Shown here piece after piece: positions 14,520-22,428 of a stretch of 64,000 bases of DNA. The notes under the pieces were generated by a model. The model worked only from the letters and a program-made list of their open reading frames with translations, did not search any database and had not been told where the DNA came from. The stretch's first letter is position 1; each line of letters opens with the position of its first letter. A program made the translations under genes and the position numbers. The DNA is from Nitrososphaerota archaeon. GTDB lineage: Archaea > Thermoproteota > Nitrososphaeria > Nitrososphaerales > UBA183. The stretch is taken from NCBI GenBank assembly GCA_027886865.1, contig JAPCJR010000002.1, positions 62,001 through 126,000 of the forward strand, given 5' to 3'.

Positions 14520-15560
14520 TTGGGAAAACTAACCTTCGTCGGTCTCGGCCTGGGCGACCAGGGCGTAAGCATCGCAGGGGTGAACGCCATCAAGCAGGCG
14601 GACCAGGCGTACCTTGAATACTACACGAGCCCGTACGCCCCGAGGCTGCTGCAGGAGCTCGAGGGCGCGACTTCGAAGACCATGACGATAGTCGACCGGG
14701 TCTTCGTCGAGGACGGGAAGAAGATCCTCCAGGAAGCGGCCACGAACGACGTGGTCCTCGCCGTGCAGGGGGATCCCATGATAGCCACGACTCACAGCGA
14801 CCTCCTCGTCAGGGCCGTCTCGCAGGGCATAGAGACGACGATCATCCATGGCGCTACCATCCCGACGGCGGCGGCCAGCGCGAGCGGCCTGCACTTCTAC
14901 AAGTTCGGGGCTACCGTCACCTTCACAAGGGACGCGGTGAGCTACCATCAGCAGGTGTACAAGAGGGTCCAGCAGAACCTGCTCGACGGTTCGCATACTT
15001 TACTCCTGCTGGAGTACGACACCGAGAGAGGCGAAGGCGTCACCCCGGCTGGGTTGATGTCGGGGCTGCTCGAGGCGGAGGGGAACTTCAAGAGGGAGGT
15101 GGTCAGCGAGCAGACGTTCCTCGTCCTGCTCAGCAGGGTCGGCACGCGGCAGGAGACCGTCAGGGCCGGGACGATCGCAGCCCTGAGGGACATCGACTTC
15201 GGAGAGCCGCCCCACGTCGCGATAGTGCCTGCAAGGATGCACTTCACCGAGAAGGAAGCCCTCGCAGCGGTGACGGGACTCGCGGAAGCGGAGGTGCGGG
15301 AGAACGGCGTCGAAATGAAGCGAACGGCGCAGGTACTCATACCCAGATACGCTGAAAAGGCTAAGAAGGCCCTGCAGGTCGCCAGGACCAACTTGAAGGA
15401 GGGTTACGAAGAGCTCTTCGAGAACGTCGAGCTGTACACGAAGGACGGGGAGACCTTTCTGGCCAGCGGTCAGGACGAGCTGGCGATGCTGAGCATAGGC
15501 TATGCTGAAGGCCTCTTGGATGCACTGAGATTTACCGGAAAGCTTGAGATGGAGTGGTGA
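14520..15560 (+). CDS. dphB: diphthine synthase fused to a DUF357-like helical domain
   Basis: 346 residues from a TTG (TATA-like GATTATTAAC at about 14482-14491). Residues 1-265 are the tetrapyrrole-methylase fold of DphB: LTFVGLGLGD at the start, VVLAVQGDPMIATTHSDLL near 79-97 and PTAAASASGLHFYKFG near 113-128. DphB trimethylates the EF-2 histidine intermediate during diphthamide synthesis. Residues 275-346 form a separate helical domain (ALQVARTNLKEGYEELFENV) that resembles DUF357. The usual DphB length is about 260-270, so this is a fusion. The gene is followed by ribL after 3 bp. Confidence 0.87.
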   Translation: MGKLTFVGLGLGDQGVSIAGVNAIKQADQAYLEYYTSPYAPRLLQELEGATSKTMTIVDRVFVEDGKKILQEAATNDVVLAVQGDPMIATTHSDLLVRAVSQGIETTIIHGATIPTAAASASGLHFYKFGATVTFTRDAVSYHQQVYKRVQQNLLDGSHTLLLLEYDTERGEGVTPAGLMSGLLEAEGNFKREVVSEQTFLVLLSRVGTRQETVRAGTIAALRDIDFGEPPHVAIVPARMHFTEKEALAAVTGLAEAEVRENGVEMKRTAQVLIPRYAEKAKKALQVARTNLKEGYEELFENVELYTKDGETFLASGQDELAMLSIGYAEGLLDALRFTGKLEMEW

Positions 15561-15563
15561 CCG

Positions 15564-16163
15564 GTGGAAGAACTCGATGTTCTGAGGGCGGTCTATTCGG
15601 CGAGCCTCAGGGAGGGTCGCCCCACGGTGAAGGCTGTGGCGCTGATCATGGAGGGGCCGTCGGAGGAGGTTTCGAAGAGGCTGCGTTCGGCGGCGACGGC
15701 GGGGCTGGTGCAGTTGAGCGGTCCTGGAGTGGTCCTCACCCCCAAGGGAAGGTCCAGGCTCAAGGTGGTCATGATAGGCGGGGCGTTCGAGATAATACAC
15801 CCGGGCCACCTCCACACGGTGGAACAGGCGAGAAAGCTGGGGAACACGCTGGTGGTCGTCGTGGCAGCGGACAAGACGGTCACCAAGAACAAGGGTCGGG
15901 ACCCCGTGACGTCGCAGGAGTGGAGGGTGAAGCTCGTCTCGGCGGTCAGGGGCGTGGATGTGGGGCTGCCGGGAGGGCAGGGCAGCATATATGACACCCT
16001 GGAGAAGGTCCGTCCGGATGTGGTGGCGCTGGGTTACGACCAGACGCACAATCCCAAGGACATCGAGCTGGAGGCGAGAAGCAGGGGGTTGGAACTGCGC
16101 GTGGTCAGGCTGAGCTCTCCGCTTCCCGACGTGAAGACGTCGAAGATCGTTAACGCGCTCTGA
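15564..16163 (+). CDS. ribL: RibL-type FAD synthetase with N-terminal winged helix
   Basis: 199 residues from a GTG. Residues 1-65 look like a winged helix (LRSAATAGLVQLSGPGVVLT). Residues 66-199 are a cytidylyltransferase-like nucleotidyltransferase with VVMIGGAFEIIHPGHLHTVE near 68-87 (the HxGH motif) and VALGYDQTHNP near 153-163. Archaeal RibL transfers AMP from ATP to FMN to make FAD. Known RibL proteins have about 150 residues, so the N-terminal domain is an addition. It is convergent with the CTP-dependent riboflavin kinase gene, which makes its substrate FMN. Confidence 0.83.
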   Translation: MEELDVLRAVYSASLREGRPTVKAVALIMEGPSEEVSKRLRSAATAGLVQLSGPGVVLTPKGRSRLKVVMIGGAFEIIHPGHLHTVEQARKLGNTLVVVVAADKTVTKNKGRDPVTSQEWRVKLVSAVRGVDVGLPGGQGSIYDTLEKVRPDVVALGYDQTHNPKDIELEARSRGLELRVVRLSSPLPDVKTSKIVNAL

Positions 16164-16165
16164 GG

Positions 16166-16843
16166 CTAGTCCGAGACGGTAAAGGTGACTTCGTCCCCGT
16201 TTTTTAGGCCGAGCTCCTTCCTGAAGTTGACCGGCGATATTATCTCCATCACGCTGTCGTCGTAGTGGGTGCGGTCGATGACGAGGACGGCGGCCGGATA
16301 TTTGCCGTTCACATTCCCCCGGTAGCACCTCGCTCCACCGTAGGTCCGCTTCCCATTCTCGAACCCCTCTATCTTCAACCCTTCACGGGATCGGAGCTCC
16401 CTCTTCTGTTCCATCTGGATGGGGGACTCCAGCTTCAGGTTCAGGGTGCCCGGGAACGCGTCGAACCCGAGCACCTTCGAGAACTGCCGCTTATAGCCCT
16501 CGAGGCCGATATAGTAGGCGCCTTCTCCCAGGCCCTGGAAGAGCTTCCCTCTGAACGTGACCTCGTCGCTCTTACCCTCGACCGCGGCCTTCAGCTGGGC
16601 ATACTGGGAGTTCACAATGCCGAACCCCTTCGGGGTGAGTTTGACCGCGAACCTTAGCCCCGTCCTCCTCCTCTCCACAAGCCCGAGCTTCTCGAGCTTC
16701 TGAAGATGCTGCGAAGCGGCCTGCTGGCTCTGGCCCGTCCGCGCGGCCATCTCCTCGGTGGAGATCTCGACGAAGTTGAGGTGAGCCTTGAGCTTTACGA
16801 GCTCAAACAGCTCCGACATCAGGACCGGGCTAAGCTGTTCCAT
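16166..16843 (-). CDS. ribK: CTP-dependent riboflavin kinase with N-terminal winged helix
   Basis: 225 residues. Residues 1-90 are a MarR-like winged helix (ARTGQSQQAASQHLQKLEKL). Residues 95-225 match archaeal RibK: GLGEGAYYIGLEGY near 104-117, GFDAFPGTLNLKL near 126-138, ARCYRGNVNGK near 172 and SPVNFRKELGLKNGDEV near 203-219. RibK phosphorylates riboflavin to FMN with CTP. Archaeal RibK with an attached regulator domain (RbkR) can also control riboflavin genes. A TATA-like box near 16870-16880 precedes the ATG. Confidence 0.9.
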   Translation of the reverse strand: MEQLSPVLMSELFELVKLKAHLNFVEISTEEMAARTGQSQQAASQHLQKLEKLGLVERRRTGLRFAVKLTPKGFGIVNSQYAQLKAAVEGKSDEVTFRGKLFQGLGEGAYYIGLEGYKRQFSKVLGFDAFPGTLNLKLESPIQMEQKRELRSREGLKIEGFENGKRTYGGARCYRGNVNGKYPAAVLVIDRTHYDDSVMEIISPVNFRKELGLKNGDEVTFTVSD

Positions 16844-16942
16844 GGGGACTCACCAGAGCAGAAATCCGAGCGTATATGACCGTATTTACAGATGCGCCGG
16901 CCTCGGAGCCGGCCGAAGACCCACCACGGGCAGCCTTACCCA

Positions 16943-17566
16943 TCACTTTACCCTCCGCTGAAGGCGCTCTATGGAGGAGAGCAGGACCTGCCTCCTCGTC
17001 TCTTCCGCGAGTATTCCGCGCGTGTCCTCTGTTATCATCCGGGCGACGTCGATCTTCCTTCTCACGCTGTTCACGACGTTGTCGAAGACCGCGAACGGCG
17101 AAAGCACGGCGTACAGCCTCTCCATCATCTTGAAGTATTCAGCGGTATCCTTCTTCTTGCCCGCTGTGATAGAGACGAGCAGCATCCTCTTGAGCTCGCC
17201 GACGCTGTCGAGGAGCCCGAGAAGATACGCGTCGTCGGAGACGCCTAGCGCCTCGGCATCCGGGACCGCCCGGTTCAGCACGACAGACTCGACCACGGAG
17301 GCCTCGACGAACTCGGTCTCCGGCGAGACCAGATATCTGGAGAGGCCCCCCTTGCCGTCCTTCCTCATTTCGTCGAGCAACGTCTTTGCCCTCTCTATCT
17401 CCTTCCTCGCCTCTGGCTTCTTCCGGGAGTGGAGGAAGACTATCGCCCTCGAGCTTGCTAGGATGACGTCCCTGCTCGTCTTCAGCATCCTCTCACGGCG
17501 TTCCAGGACGAGCTGAAGGTTGACCTCTATCTTCTCTAATGACTTCTCGGCTGCGCTCAGACTCAA
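16943..17566 (-). CDS. translin-family RNA/DNA-binding protein
   Basis: 207 residues, all-helical. The translin signature region is GLSRYLVSPETEFVEASVVE near 113-132 followed by LLGLLDSVGELKRML near 155-169 and the FDNVVNSVRRKIDVAR helix. Translin-family proteins form octameric shells that bind and cut RNA in archaea. The start is a TTG. The N-terminal half is Arg/Lys rich (RERMLKTSRDVILASSRAIV). The gene stands alone between ribK and a Hjc-like nuclease. Confidence 0.85.
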   Translation of the reverse strand: MSLSAAEKSLEKIEVNLQLVLERRERMLKTSRDVILASSRAIVFLHSRKKPEARKEIERAKTLLDEMRKDGKGGLSRYLVSPETEFVEASVVESVVLNRAVPDAEALGVSDDAYLLGLLDSVGELKRMLLVSITAGKKKDTAEYFKMMERLYAVLSPFAVFDNVVNSVRRKIDVARMITEDTRGILAEETRRQVLLSSIERLQRRVK

Positions 17567-17852
17567 TTGGGACGATTCGGGGAGCGCCGACCATCACATA
17601 AGCTTGCTGAGCGCGGGGTTCCGCCCGTCTGCGAATGATACTCTCTCCTGGGTCAAGCAGGGGCAGCAAACGACAAGTAGAGCTTGAACGCGCCGACTGC
17701 GGGAAGGAAATTTCCACGCAGAGTAGAGGATATCTATGCTTCTCTAAGGAGCGCATGGTGAAAGTGGAGAACCCAAGATTGCGAGCGCTCCGAGGCGGAC
17801 GGAGGCGCGGGAGATGCGACGCATGGCGTGTCGCCGGGCGAGTTGCCTAGGC

Positions 17853-18152
17853 ATGGTCAATCACGCATACAACAGGGGCCGCGCGAAAGAGTACAAGGCG
17901 ATGGAGCTTCTGAGGATCGAAGGCTGGGTCGTGGGGAGGAGCGCGGCTTCGCACAGCCCCGTGGACATCTTCGCTGCGAAGGAAGGGAGGGTGCTCCTCA
18001 TTCAGGTGAAGAGCGGCCAGGCGAGGGTGAAAAAAGAGGAACTGATGGAATTGGTTAAATGGGCAGAGGCGTTTGACGCAGACGCTGAGGTTTGGCACTT
18101 CAAGGGGAGAGGGAACCTGCAGAAGAGGCGCGTCTCGAAGGCTCGGAGTTGA
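17853..18152 (+). CDS. Hjc-like PD-(D/E)xK nuclease domain protein
   Basis: 99 residues starting at the ATG in MVNHAYNRGRAKEYKAMELL. The layout matches archaeal Holliday-junction resolvases: Glu in KEYKAMELLRIEGWVVGRSA near 12-31, Asp in SPVDIFAAKEG near 35-45 and the catalytic strand VLLIQVKSG near 47-55. The second acidic residue is Gln here (QVK rather than EVK), seen in some relatives. Length is somewhat short for Hjc. About 280 bp upstream (17567-17852) hold only short overlapping frames and no recognised gene. Confidence 0.7.
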   Translation: MVNHAYNRGRAKEYKAMELLRIEGWVVGRSAASHSPVDIFAAKEGRVLLIQVKSGQARVKKEELMELVKWAEAFDADAEVWHFKGRGNLQKRRVSKARS

Positions 18153-18156
18153 GTAG

Positions 18157-18300
18157 TTGGAACTGAAGTGCTACCTCTGCGACGAAGAGCTCGACAAGAA
18201 CGCAAAGCCGTTCAAGGTGGGGATAAAGGAAGAGATGATCTGCAGCGAGTGCTACACGAAGACCGTCAACCGCAGGAAGGCACTCGACAAGGGCGGATAA
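18157..18300 (+). CDS. 47-residue zinc-finger protein
   Basis: A short frame from a TTG just after the Hjc-like gene. It encodes CYLCDEELD near 4-12 and MICSECYTKT near 26-35, a two-knuckle CxxC zinc site, followed by a basic tail. Such small archaeal zinc proteins often bind nucleic acid or partner proteins. The 4-bp gap to the preceding gene suggests co-expression. Confidence 0.6.
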   Translation: MELKCYLCDEELDKNAKPFKVGIKEEMICSECYTKTVNRRKALDKGG

Positions 18301-18313
18301 GCGGCAGCCAGTT

Positions 18314-18670
18314 CTACGATGCGGAATAGGCGTGCCTGAGGTCGCTTATGACGCGCATGCACTCCACAATAGACTCGACGTCGTCGCTCTTCTCGTGACA
18401 TGCCAGCGCCCGTTCATACTCTCTGAGCGCCATGAGGGCGTTCGTGAGGGGCGACCCGGTCTCGGATAATGAGAACGCGCCGGCCATCTCGTACCACTCA
18501 GCCGCCTGCTCGTAGTCGCGCAGGTTCTCGAAGCAGTTCGCAATCCACTCGCAGAGCTCGACCTTCTGTTCGGACGACTGGAGCCTCTGAAACTCCTGCT
18601 TTAGGGCGTTCGCGGCCGCCTGACGGTTCCCTATGCGCGCTAGGTCGAATGCCTCTGTTACGCTGACCAC
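18314..18670 (-). CDS. small TPR-like helical protein
   Basis: 118 residues from a GTG. Two helix pairs resemble tetratricopeptide repeats (ANCFENLRDYEQAAEWYEMA near 44-63 and ALMALREYERALACHEKSDD near 78-97). No enzymatic motif. A TATA-like sequence (GCTATTAACC, about 18690-18699) places the start close to the GTG, suggesting a leaderless transcript. It is probably a protein-interaction module; partner unknown. Confidence 0.6.
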   Translation of the reverse strand: MVSVTEAFDLARIGNRQAAANALKQEFQRLQSSEQKVELCEWIANCFENLRDYEQAAEWYEMAGAFSLSETGSPLTNALMALREYERALACHEKSDDVESIVECMRVISDLRHAYSAS

Positions 18671-18726
18671 GTCAATTGACTCCCTTAGGGTGGTTAATAG
18701 CGGAATGCTCTACATTTGTTGAGCGG

Positions 18727-19230
18727 CTAATCAAGTGAAAGCTTCCTTATCTCGGTGCGCTCGACCTGGCGGATCTTCCTCCTGGTGACCGCCTCCCGGA
18801 ACCTTCGCTTCTCATCCGCCGAGGCGGGGATCACTGGAGCGACGGGCGTCGGGCGCCCCTTGTCGTCCAGCGCGACATAGGTGAGAAAGCACGAGCCAGC
18901 GTGCGTGACCTTTCCGGTGATCAGGTCCTCGGCTTCCAGCCTGACCCCTATCTCCATCGAGGTCCTTCCCACATAGTTTACGCCGGCCTTCAGGATCAGC
19001 AGGTTGCCAAGATAGACCGGGGCGAGGAAGTCCATCCTGTCGATCGATGCGGTGACCACGTTCTTCCTCGCATGACGGAAGGCGGCGACCGCGGCGATCT
19101 CGTCCATGTACTTCATGATGGAGCCGCCGAAGACGTTGCCGCGGATGTTCGCGTCGGTGGGCATCATTATCCTGACCGATGTGACGGCGGAGTCCGAGGC
19201 CAGCCTTCCGGCGCGTGGTCTTTTGGTCAT
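18727..19230 (-). CDS. hotdog-fold acyl-CoA thioesterase
   Basis: 167 residues from the ATG at 19230; a longer frame upstream overlaps the divergent epimerase gene and is rejected. The YciA/BACH-type core is clear: MMPTDANIRGNVFGGSIMKY near 22-41 and AFRHARKNVVTASIDRMDFL near 50-69, with the catalytic Asp region D-E-I-A-A-V. These enzymes hydrolyse medium- or long-chain acyl-CoA. Acyl-CoA enzymes elsewhere in the window fit fatty-acid turnover. It shares a divergent promoter with the epimerase gene. Confidence 0.87.
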   Translation of the reverse strand: MTKRPRAGRLASDSAVTSVRIMMPTDANIRGNVFGGSIMKYMDEIAAVAAFRHARKNVVTASIDRMDFLAPVYLGNLLILKAGVNYVGRTSMEIGVRLEAEDLITGKVTHAGSCFLTYVALDDKGRPTPVAPVIPASADEKRRFREAVTRRKIRQVERTEIRKLSLD

Positions 19231-19256
19231 CTGTGAGTCTGATGGGCGGGGAGAGA

Positions 19257-19268
19257 TTGATAAAGATA
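19257..19268. promoter_or_regulatory. bidirectional TATA-like element
   Basis: TTGATAAAGATA lies 33 bp before the thioesterase ATG on the minus strand and 25 bp before the epimerase ATG on the plus strand. One A/T patch appears to serve both divergent genes. Confidence 0.5.
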
Positions 19269-19287
19269 GTTTCGTGTCGAGACGACC

Positions 19288-19926
19288 ATGGACTATCTCA
19301 CGCCCGAGGAGATGCGTGAGGCCGAGGAGAGAGCCGCCCGGCGGGGCATCGATACGGCGACCCTCATGGAGAACGCGGGTAGGGCGGTCGCGTCGATAAT
19401 CGACGACAGATATCCGGCGACTAGCTCGGGCCAGCGCATCCTCGTGGTCTGTGGTACCGGCAACAACGGGGGCGACGGCCTCGTGGCCGCGAGATACCTC
19501 AAGAGACGGCGGAGCGTGCTGGTACTGCTCCTCGGGACGCCGTTCGCCATCAAGACGGCGGAGGCTCGGACGAGCTGGGGCAGAGTCGAGAATTCCGTCG
19601 TCGCTGTCGACAGCGTCGCGGCCCTTCGCAAGCACCAGAAATACTTCGACCGCGCGGACATCATCATCGACGCCATCCTGGGGACCGGCGTCCACGGCCA
19701 GCTCAGGGAGCCCGTGGCCACGGCGGTGGAGATGGTCAACAACTCGAGGGCGGTCAAGGTCGCGGTGGACGTCCCGTCTGGGCTGGACCCGCTGACCGGC
19801 GAGAGGTCCGGGTCTTCCGTGAGGGCCGACTTGACGATAGCGCTTCACATGCCGAAGGTCGGACTCCGCGGAAGGGATGAATACACAGGGGAAGTCATGG
19901 TAGCCCCGATAGGGATGGATGGATGA
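19288..19926 (+). CDS. nnrE: NAD(P)H-hydrate epimerase
   Basis: 212 residues of the YjeF N-terminal family. Motifs: LTPEEMREAEERAARRGI at the start, MENAGRAVA near 28, VVCGTGNNGGDGLVAARYL near 53-71, IIDAILGTGVHG near 127-138 and VAVDVPSGLDPLTG near 158-171. It interconverts the R and S forms of damaged NAD(P)HX. The dehydratase half (NnrD), fused in many archaea, is absent here, so it must be encoded elsewhere. The stop overlaps the MBL hydrolase start (ATGA). Confidence 0.9.
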   Translation: MDYLTPEEMREAEERAARRGIDTATLMENAGRAVASIIDDRYPATSSGQRILVVCGTGNNGGDGLVAARYLKRRRSVLVLLLGTPFAIKTAEARTSWGRVENSVVAVDSVAALRKHQKYFDRADIIIDAILGTGVHGQLREPVATAVEMVNNSRAVKVAVDVPSGLDPLTGERSGSSVRADLTIALHMPKVGLRGRDEYTGEVMVAPIGMDG

Positions 19927-20537
19927 ACAGGATGATCGTCAGGCAGATCCCCGTCGGGCCGATGCAGAACTTCGACTACCTGCTCATGGACGAGGAGAGC
20001 AGGGACGCGATGGCCATCGACTCCGGGTGGGAGACGGGGCCGGTGGTCGCGGCGGCCGAGAAGGAGGGCATGAAAGTCAGGTACGTGGTCGCCACCCACG
20101 GTCACTTCGACCACGTGGAGACCCTGCGCGACCTCGCACGGCAGCTCGGAGCGAAGCTTGTGGCCCACGAAGCATCGCAACTCGAGGTGGACGTCCGCGT
20201 GAAGGACGGCGACACCCTCGTCCTCGGGAAGGTTCCGGTGCGGGTGATCCACACCCCGGGCCATACACCGGACAGCATCTGCCTGTTCGACGGTGAGGAC
20301 GTCTTCACCGGAGACACCCTCTTCATCGGGAACTGCGGAAGGACGGACCTTCCCGGGGGCTCGACCGCGCAGCTCTTCCACAGCCTCCACGACGTGTTGA
20401 TGGCGCTGCCACCCGGGACGATGGTGTACCCAGGGCACGACTATGGGGAAGTACCGAGCAGGAGACTTGGGGAGGAGGCGAAGGTCAACCCCACGCTGCT
20501 GGCGAAGAGCCTGAAAGAGTTCTCCGGCGTCGAGTAG
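19923..20537 (+). CDS. metallo-beta-lactamase-fold hydrolase, persulfide dioxygenase/glyoxalase II-like
   Basis: 204 residues. Metal ligands: THGHFDHV near 59-66, HTPGHTPDS near 116-124, FTGDTLFIGNCGRTDLPGG near 134-152 and YPGHDYG near 173-179. The GNCGRTDLPGG loop is typical of ETHE1-type persulfide dioxygenases and some glyoxalase II-like proteins. The reaction would be oxidation of glutathione-like persulfide or hydrolysis of a thioester; archaea usually lack glutathione, so the substrate is open. It is translationally coupled to the epimerase. Confidence 0.8.
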   Translation: MNRMIVRQIPVGPMQNFDYLLMDEESRDAMAIDSGWETGPVVAAAEKEGMKVRYVVATHGHFDHVETLRDLARQLGAKLVAHEASQLEVDVRVKDGDTLVLGKVPVRVIHTPGHTPDSICLFDGEDVFTGDTLFIGNCGRTDLPGGSTAQLFHSLHDVLMALPPGTMVYPGHDYGEVPSRRLGEEAKVNPTLLAKSLKEFSGVE

Positions 20538-20538
20538 G

Positions 20539-21564
20539 CTACCCGAACCATTTTTCCAGCGTGTCGGTCCGCGAGCTCTCGGCCTTGAGGATGCGTTTCG
20601 ATGCTGCGTCGACCCTCTCCGCCGAGAAGGAGTGTTCATCGACCAGGAACGCCTCCACGGCGTCCTGCTTGAAGTCCTTCCAGACCGGTTTCACACCTCG
20701 GTCTGCGGGAGGCGTTAGGAAGATCTTCCTTATCGCAGGGTAGTTCAGCTTTGAAAGCTCCTCCTTCAGGGGTTCGACCTTCTCGAGCGAGCCGTAGGTC
20801 TTGATGAACTTGAGAGCGCGCGCCGGGCCTATCCCCTTGAAACCGTCGGGGTTGAAATCGGTGCCCAGCAGTATCCCGAGGTCGACCAGCTGCTCACGGG
20901 TGATCTGCAGGCTCTGCAACGTCTCCGGGAGCGAAATCGTCTCAGGCTCGACCTCTATGAAGATGTTCTTGCTGGGCAGCCTCCTCCGCCCTGAGATCGT
21001 GATGTTCCTCGCCAGGAGCGGGGCCCCGAACAGGAGCGAGTCGTGGTCCTGCGAAGCGACCGCGTCCACGGTGCCTTCGGCGGCCATCACCGAAGCCTGA
21101 GCCTCTCCCTCTGAGGGGGCGTCGTACCAAGGGATACCCATGGCGTCCAGGAGCTTCTTCGCCTCGACGACCATGTCGTTCCTGAGCGAGGTCGAGGCTT
21201 CGGCGTACTTCTTGGCGCTCGCCATGTCGCCGACCGCCACAGCCTCGTGGTAGTGCCGGGTCGCCTCCTGCTTGACCTGACGCCTCCGCTGGATCTCCTC
21301 CGATTTCAGTTCAGGGGGCGCGCCGTCGAAGACATAGACGAGCTTGATGTTCAGCTCCATGAGGTTGATGTTCCTGTAGAAGAGGCCGCTCAGGTGGCTC
21401 GTCACGCGCCCTTGAGAATCCTTCAGATGTTCCCCGCCCACACCCCTGATTATCGCGAGGAACTGGTAGAGCGCGTTGTATGCGTCCACCGCCATCTTCT
21501 TGTTAGAAAGGGCAGAAAGTTCCACCTTGCGCCTGGGAATGATATCCCCTAGGTCGATGCCCAT
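20539..21564 (-). CDS. fen: flap endonuclease 1
   Basis: 341 residues from the ATG in MGIDLGDIIPRRKVEL. N and I nuclease domains are present: VDAYNALYQFL near 27-37, VYVFDGAPPELK near 77-88, APSEGEAQASVMAA near 146-159 and ASQDHDSLLFGAP near 167-179, then the helix-hairpin region GTDFNPDGFKGIGPARALK near 224-242. The C-terminus TDTLEKWFG is a PIP-box-like PCNA tail. FEN1 cuts 5' flaps during lagging-strand maturation. A TATA-like GGTTAATTATTCG just upstream makes the ATG leaderless. Confidence 0.93.
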   Translation of the reverse strand: MGIDLGDIIPRRKVELSALSNKKMAVDAYNALYQFLAIIRGVGGEHLKDSQGRVTSHLSGLFYRNINLMELNIKLVYVFDGAPPELKSEEIQRRRQVKQEATRHYHEAVAVGDMASAKKYAEASTSLRNDMVVEAKKLLDAMGIPWYDAPSEGEAQASVMAAEGTVDAVASQDHDSLLFGAPLLARNITISGRRRLPSKNIFIEVEPETISLPETLQSLQITREQLVDLGILLGTDFNPDGFKGIGPARALKFIKTYGSLEKVEPLKEELSKLNYPAIRKIFLTPPADRGVKPVWKDFKQDAVEAFLVDEHSFSAERVDAASKRILKAESSRTDTLEKWFG

Positions 21565-21590
21565 GGGGGCCCGACTGGGCGGTCGAATAA

Positions 21591-21830
21591 TTAACCTTCG
21601 CCGTACATCGTGGGCTCTAGAGGCGTCTCGACGAACTCGACCCGCCTCTTCTCCTTGGCGGCCCATCTGATGCTGATCGCCCCGAGGATCTCGAGGTCCA
21701 TCAGGCACTTGTTCAGCTCGTGGACGGAATAGCTGTCTCCCTTGTTGATGAACTCAAGAATGTCCTCGTCTGTGGCTGCCTTCTTGTCCTTGATGTACTC
21801 AAAGACGCGATAACGGAGCGGAGGTTTCAT
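21591..21830 (-). CDS. small winged-helix-like protein
   Basis: 79 residues. A compact helix-turn-helix layout (RVFEYIKDKKAATDEDILEF, then HELNKCLMDLEILGAISIRW) suggests a winged-helix fold with a C-terminal strand. No ligand domain. It lies upstream of FEN1 on the same strand, 26 bp away; the FEN1 promoter overlaps its 3' end. Function not known; DNA binding is inferred from the fold pattern. Confidence 0.6.
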   Translation of the reverse strand: MKPPLRYRVFEYIKDKKAATDEDILEFINKGDSYSVHELNKCLMDLEILGAISIRWAAKEKRRVEFVETPLEPTMYGEG

Positions 21831-21900
21831 CTAGATCATCCAGTTCGGAGGAACGAACACCGGATATCCTTCCTCTATAAAAGCAAAGCTAAAGCTTCAA

Positions 21901-22185
21901 TCAGACCTTCAGGGTGCTCGACATTCTGCTCACTGCGGTCAGCTCGTACTGCTGCACGTCTGCGGCCGTAGAGACAGCTTTCTCGACCTTGTCGACCATG
22001 CCTTCTACCTCGGGTGCGACCACGTCGATTATCAGCGCGTAGAGCCCGAACGCTATAGGCTCCTCCCTCGACGCCCTGATGGACATCTCAGCGCTGAGGT
22101 TGCCCTTGATCGCCTCGAGCAGGGTCTGCCATGGCACTTCAGGGCCGGAAGGGAGAACTTTGATCCTGATGACGTACGAACCCAT
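21901..22185 (-). CDS. ef1b: translation elongation factor aEF1-beta
   Basis: 94 residues, full length for the archaeal factor. The ferredoxin-like fold shows YVIRIKVLPSGPEVPWQTLL near 4-23, EEPIAFGLYALIIDVVAPEV near 41-60 and QYELTAVSRMS near the end. It exchanges GDP for GTP on aEF1A. A zinc-ribbon protein gene lies 9 bp upstream on the same strand; this zinc ribbon-EF1-beta pairing is a common archaeal arrangement. Confidence 0.92.
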   Translation of the reverse strand: MGSYVIRIKVLPSGPEVPWQTLLEAIKGNLSAEMSIRASREEPIAFGLYALIIDVVAPEVEGMVDKVEKAVSTAADVQQYELTAVSRMSSTLKV

Positions 22186-22194
22186 CTGGCTTCA

Positions 22195-22377
22195 CTAGGG
22201 TCCTTCGAAGCCGCAGTTGATACATTTGTATTTCCTGGAGAACTTCCTGCACCTCTCGCATCTCCAGATGAAGACTTGGTGGCAATTGGGACAGTAGAAC
22301 CGCGAAGCCTCCTCGCGGGGCATGATTGGCCTGTTGCATGAGGTACAGGTCGGGAGTGTGATGCTCTTCTGCGACAA
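22195..22377 (-). CDS. zinc-ribbon protein paired with aEF1-beta
   Basis: 60 residues from a TTG. Four CxxC knuckles are visible: CTSCNRPI near 11-18, YCPNCHQ near 28-34, CERCRKF near 40-46 and CINCGFEG near 52-59, forming two zinc sites. It matches the archaeal DUF1610-type RNA-binding zinc ribbon encoded before EF1-beta. A TATA-like GGTATATGAG near 22400-22409 supports a leaderless TTG. Confidence 0.82.
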   Translation of the reverse strand: MSQKSITLPTCTSCNRPIMPREEASRFYCPNCHQVFIWRCERCRKFSRKYKCINCGFEGP

Positions 22378-22428
22378 ACTCGCGAGGCCTCTCCGGGGCT
22401 ATCTCATATACCTTGCTAGGTGGGCCGG

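Noticed and set aside
15000..16328. Minus-strand 442-codon open frame
   Set aside because: It lies opposite dphB and ribL, is Arg/Pro/His rich and has no motif; GC-rich codons leave the antisense frame open.
17567..17852. Possible small genes or tRNA before the Hjc-like gene
   Set aside because: GGTTCCGCCC resembles a T arm, but no cloverleaf forms; short frames there have no promoter or family match.
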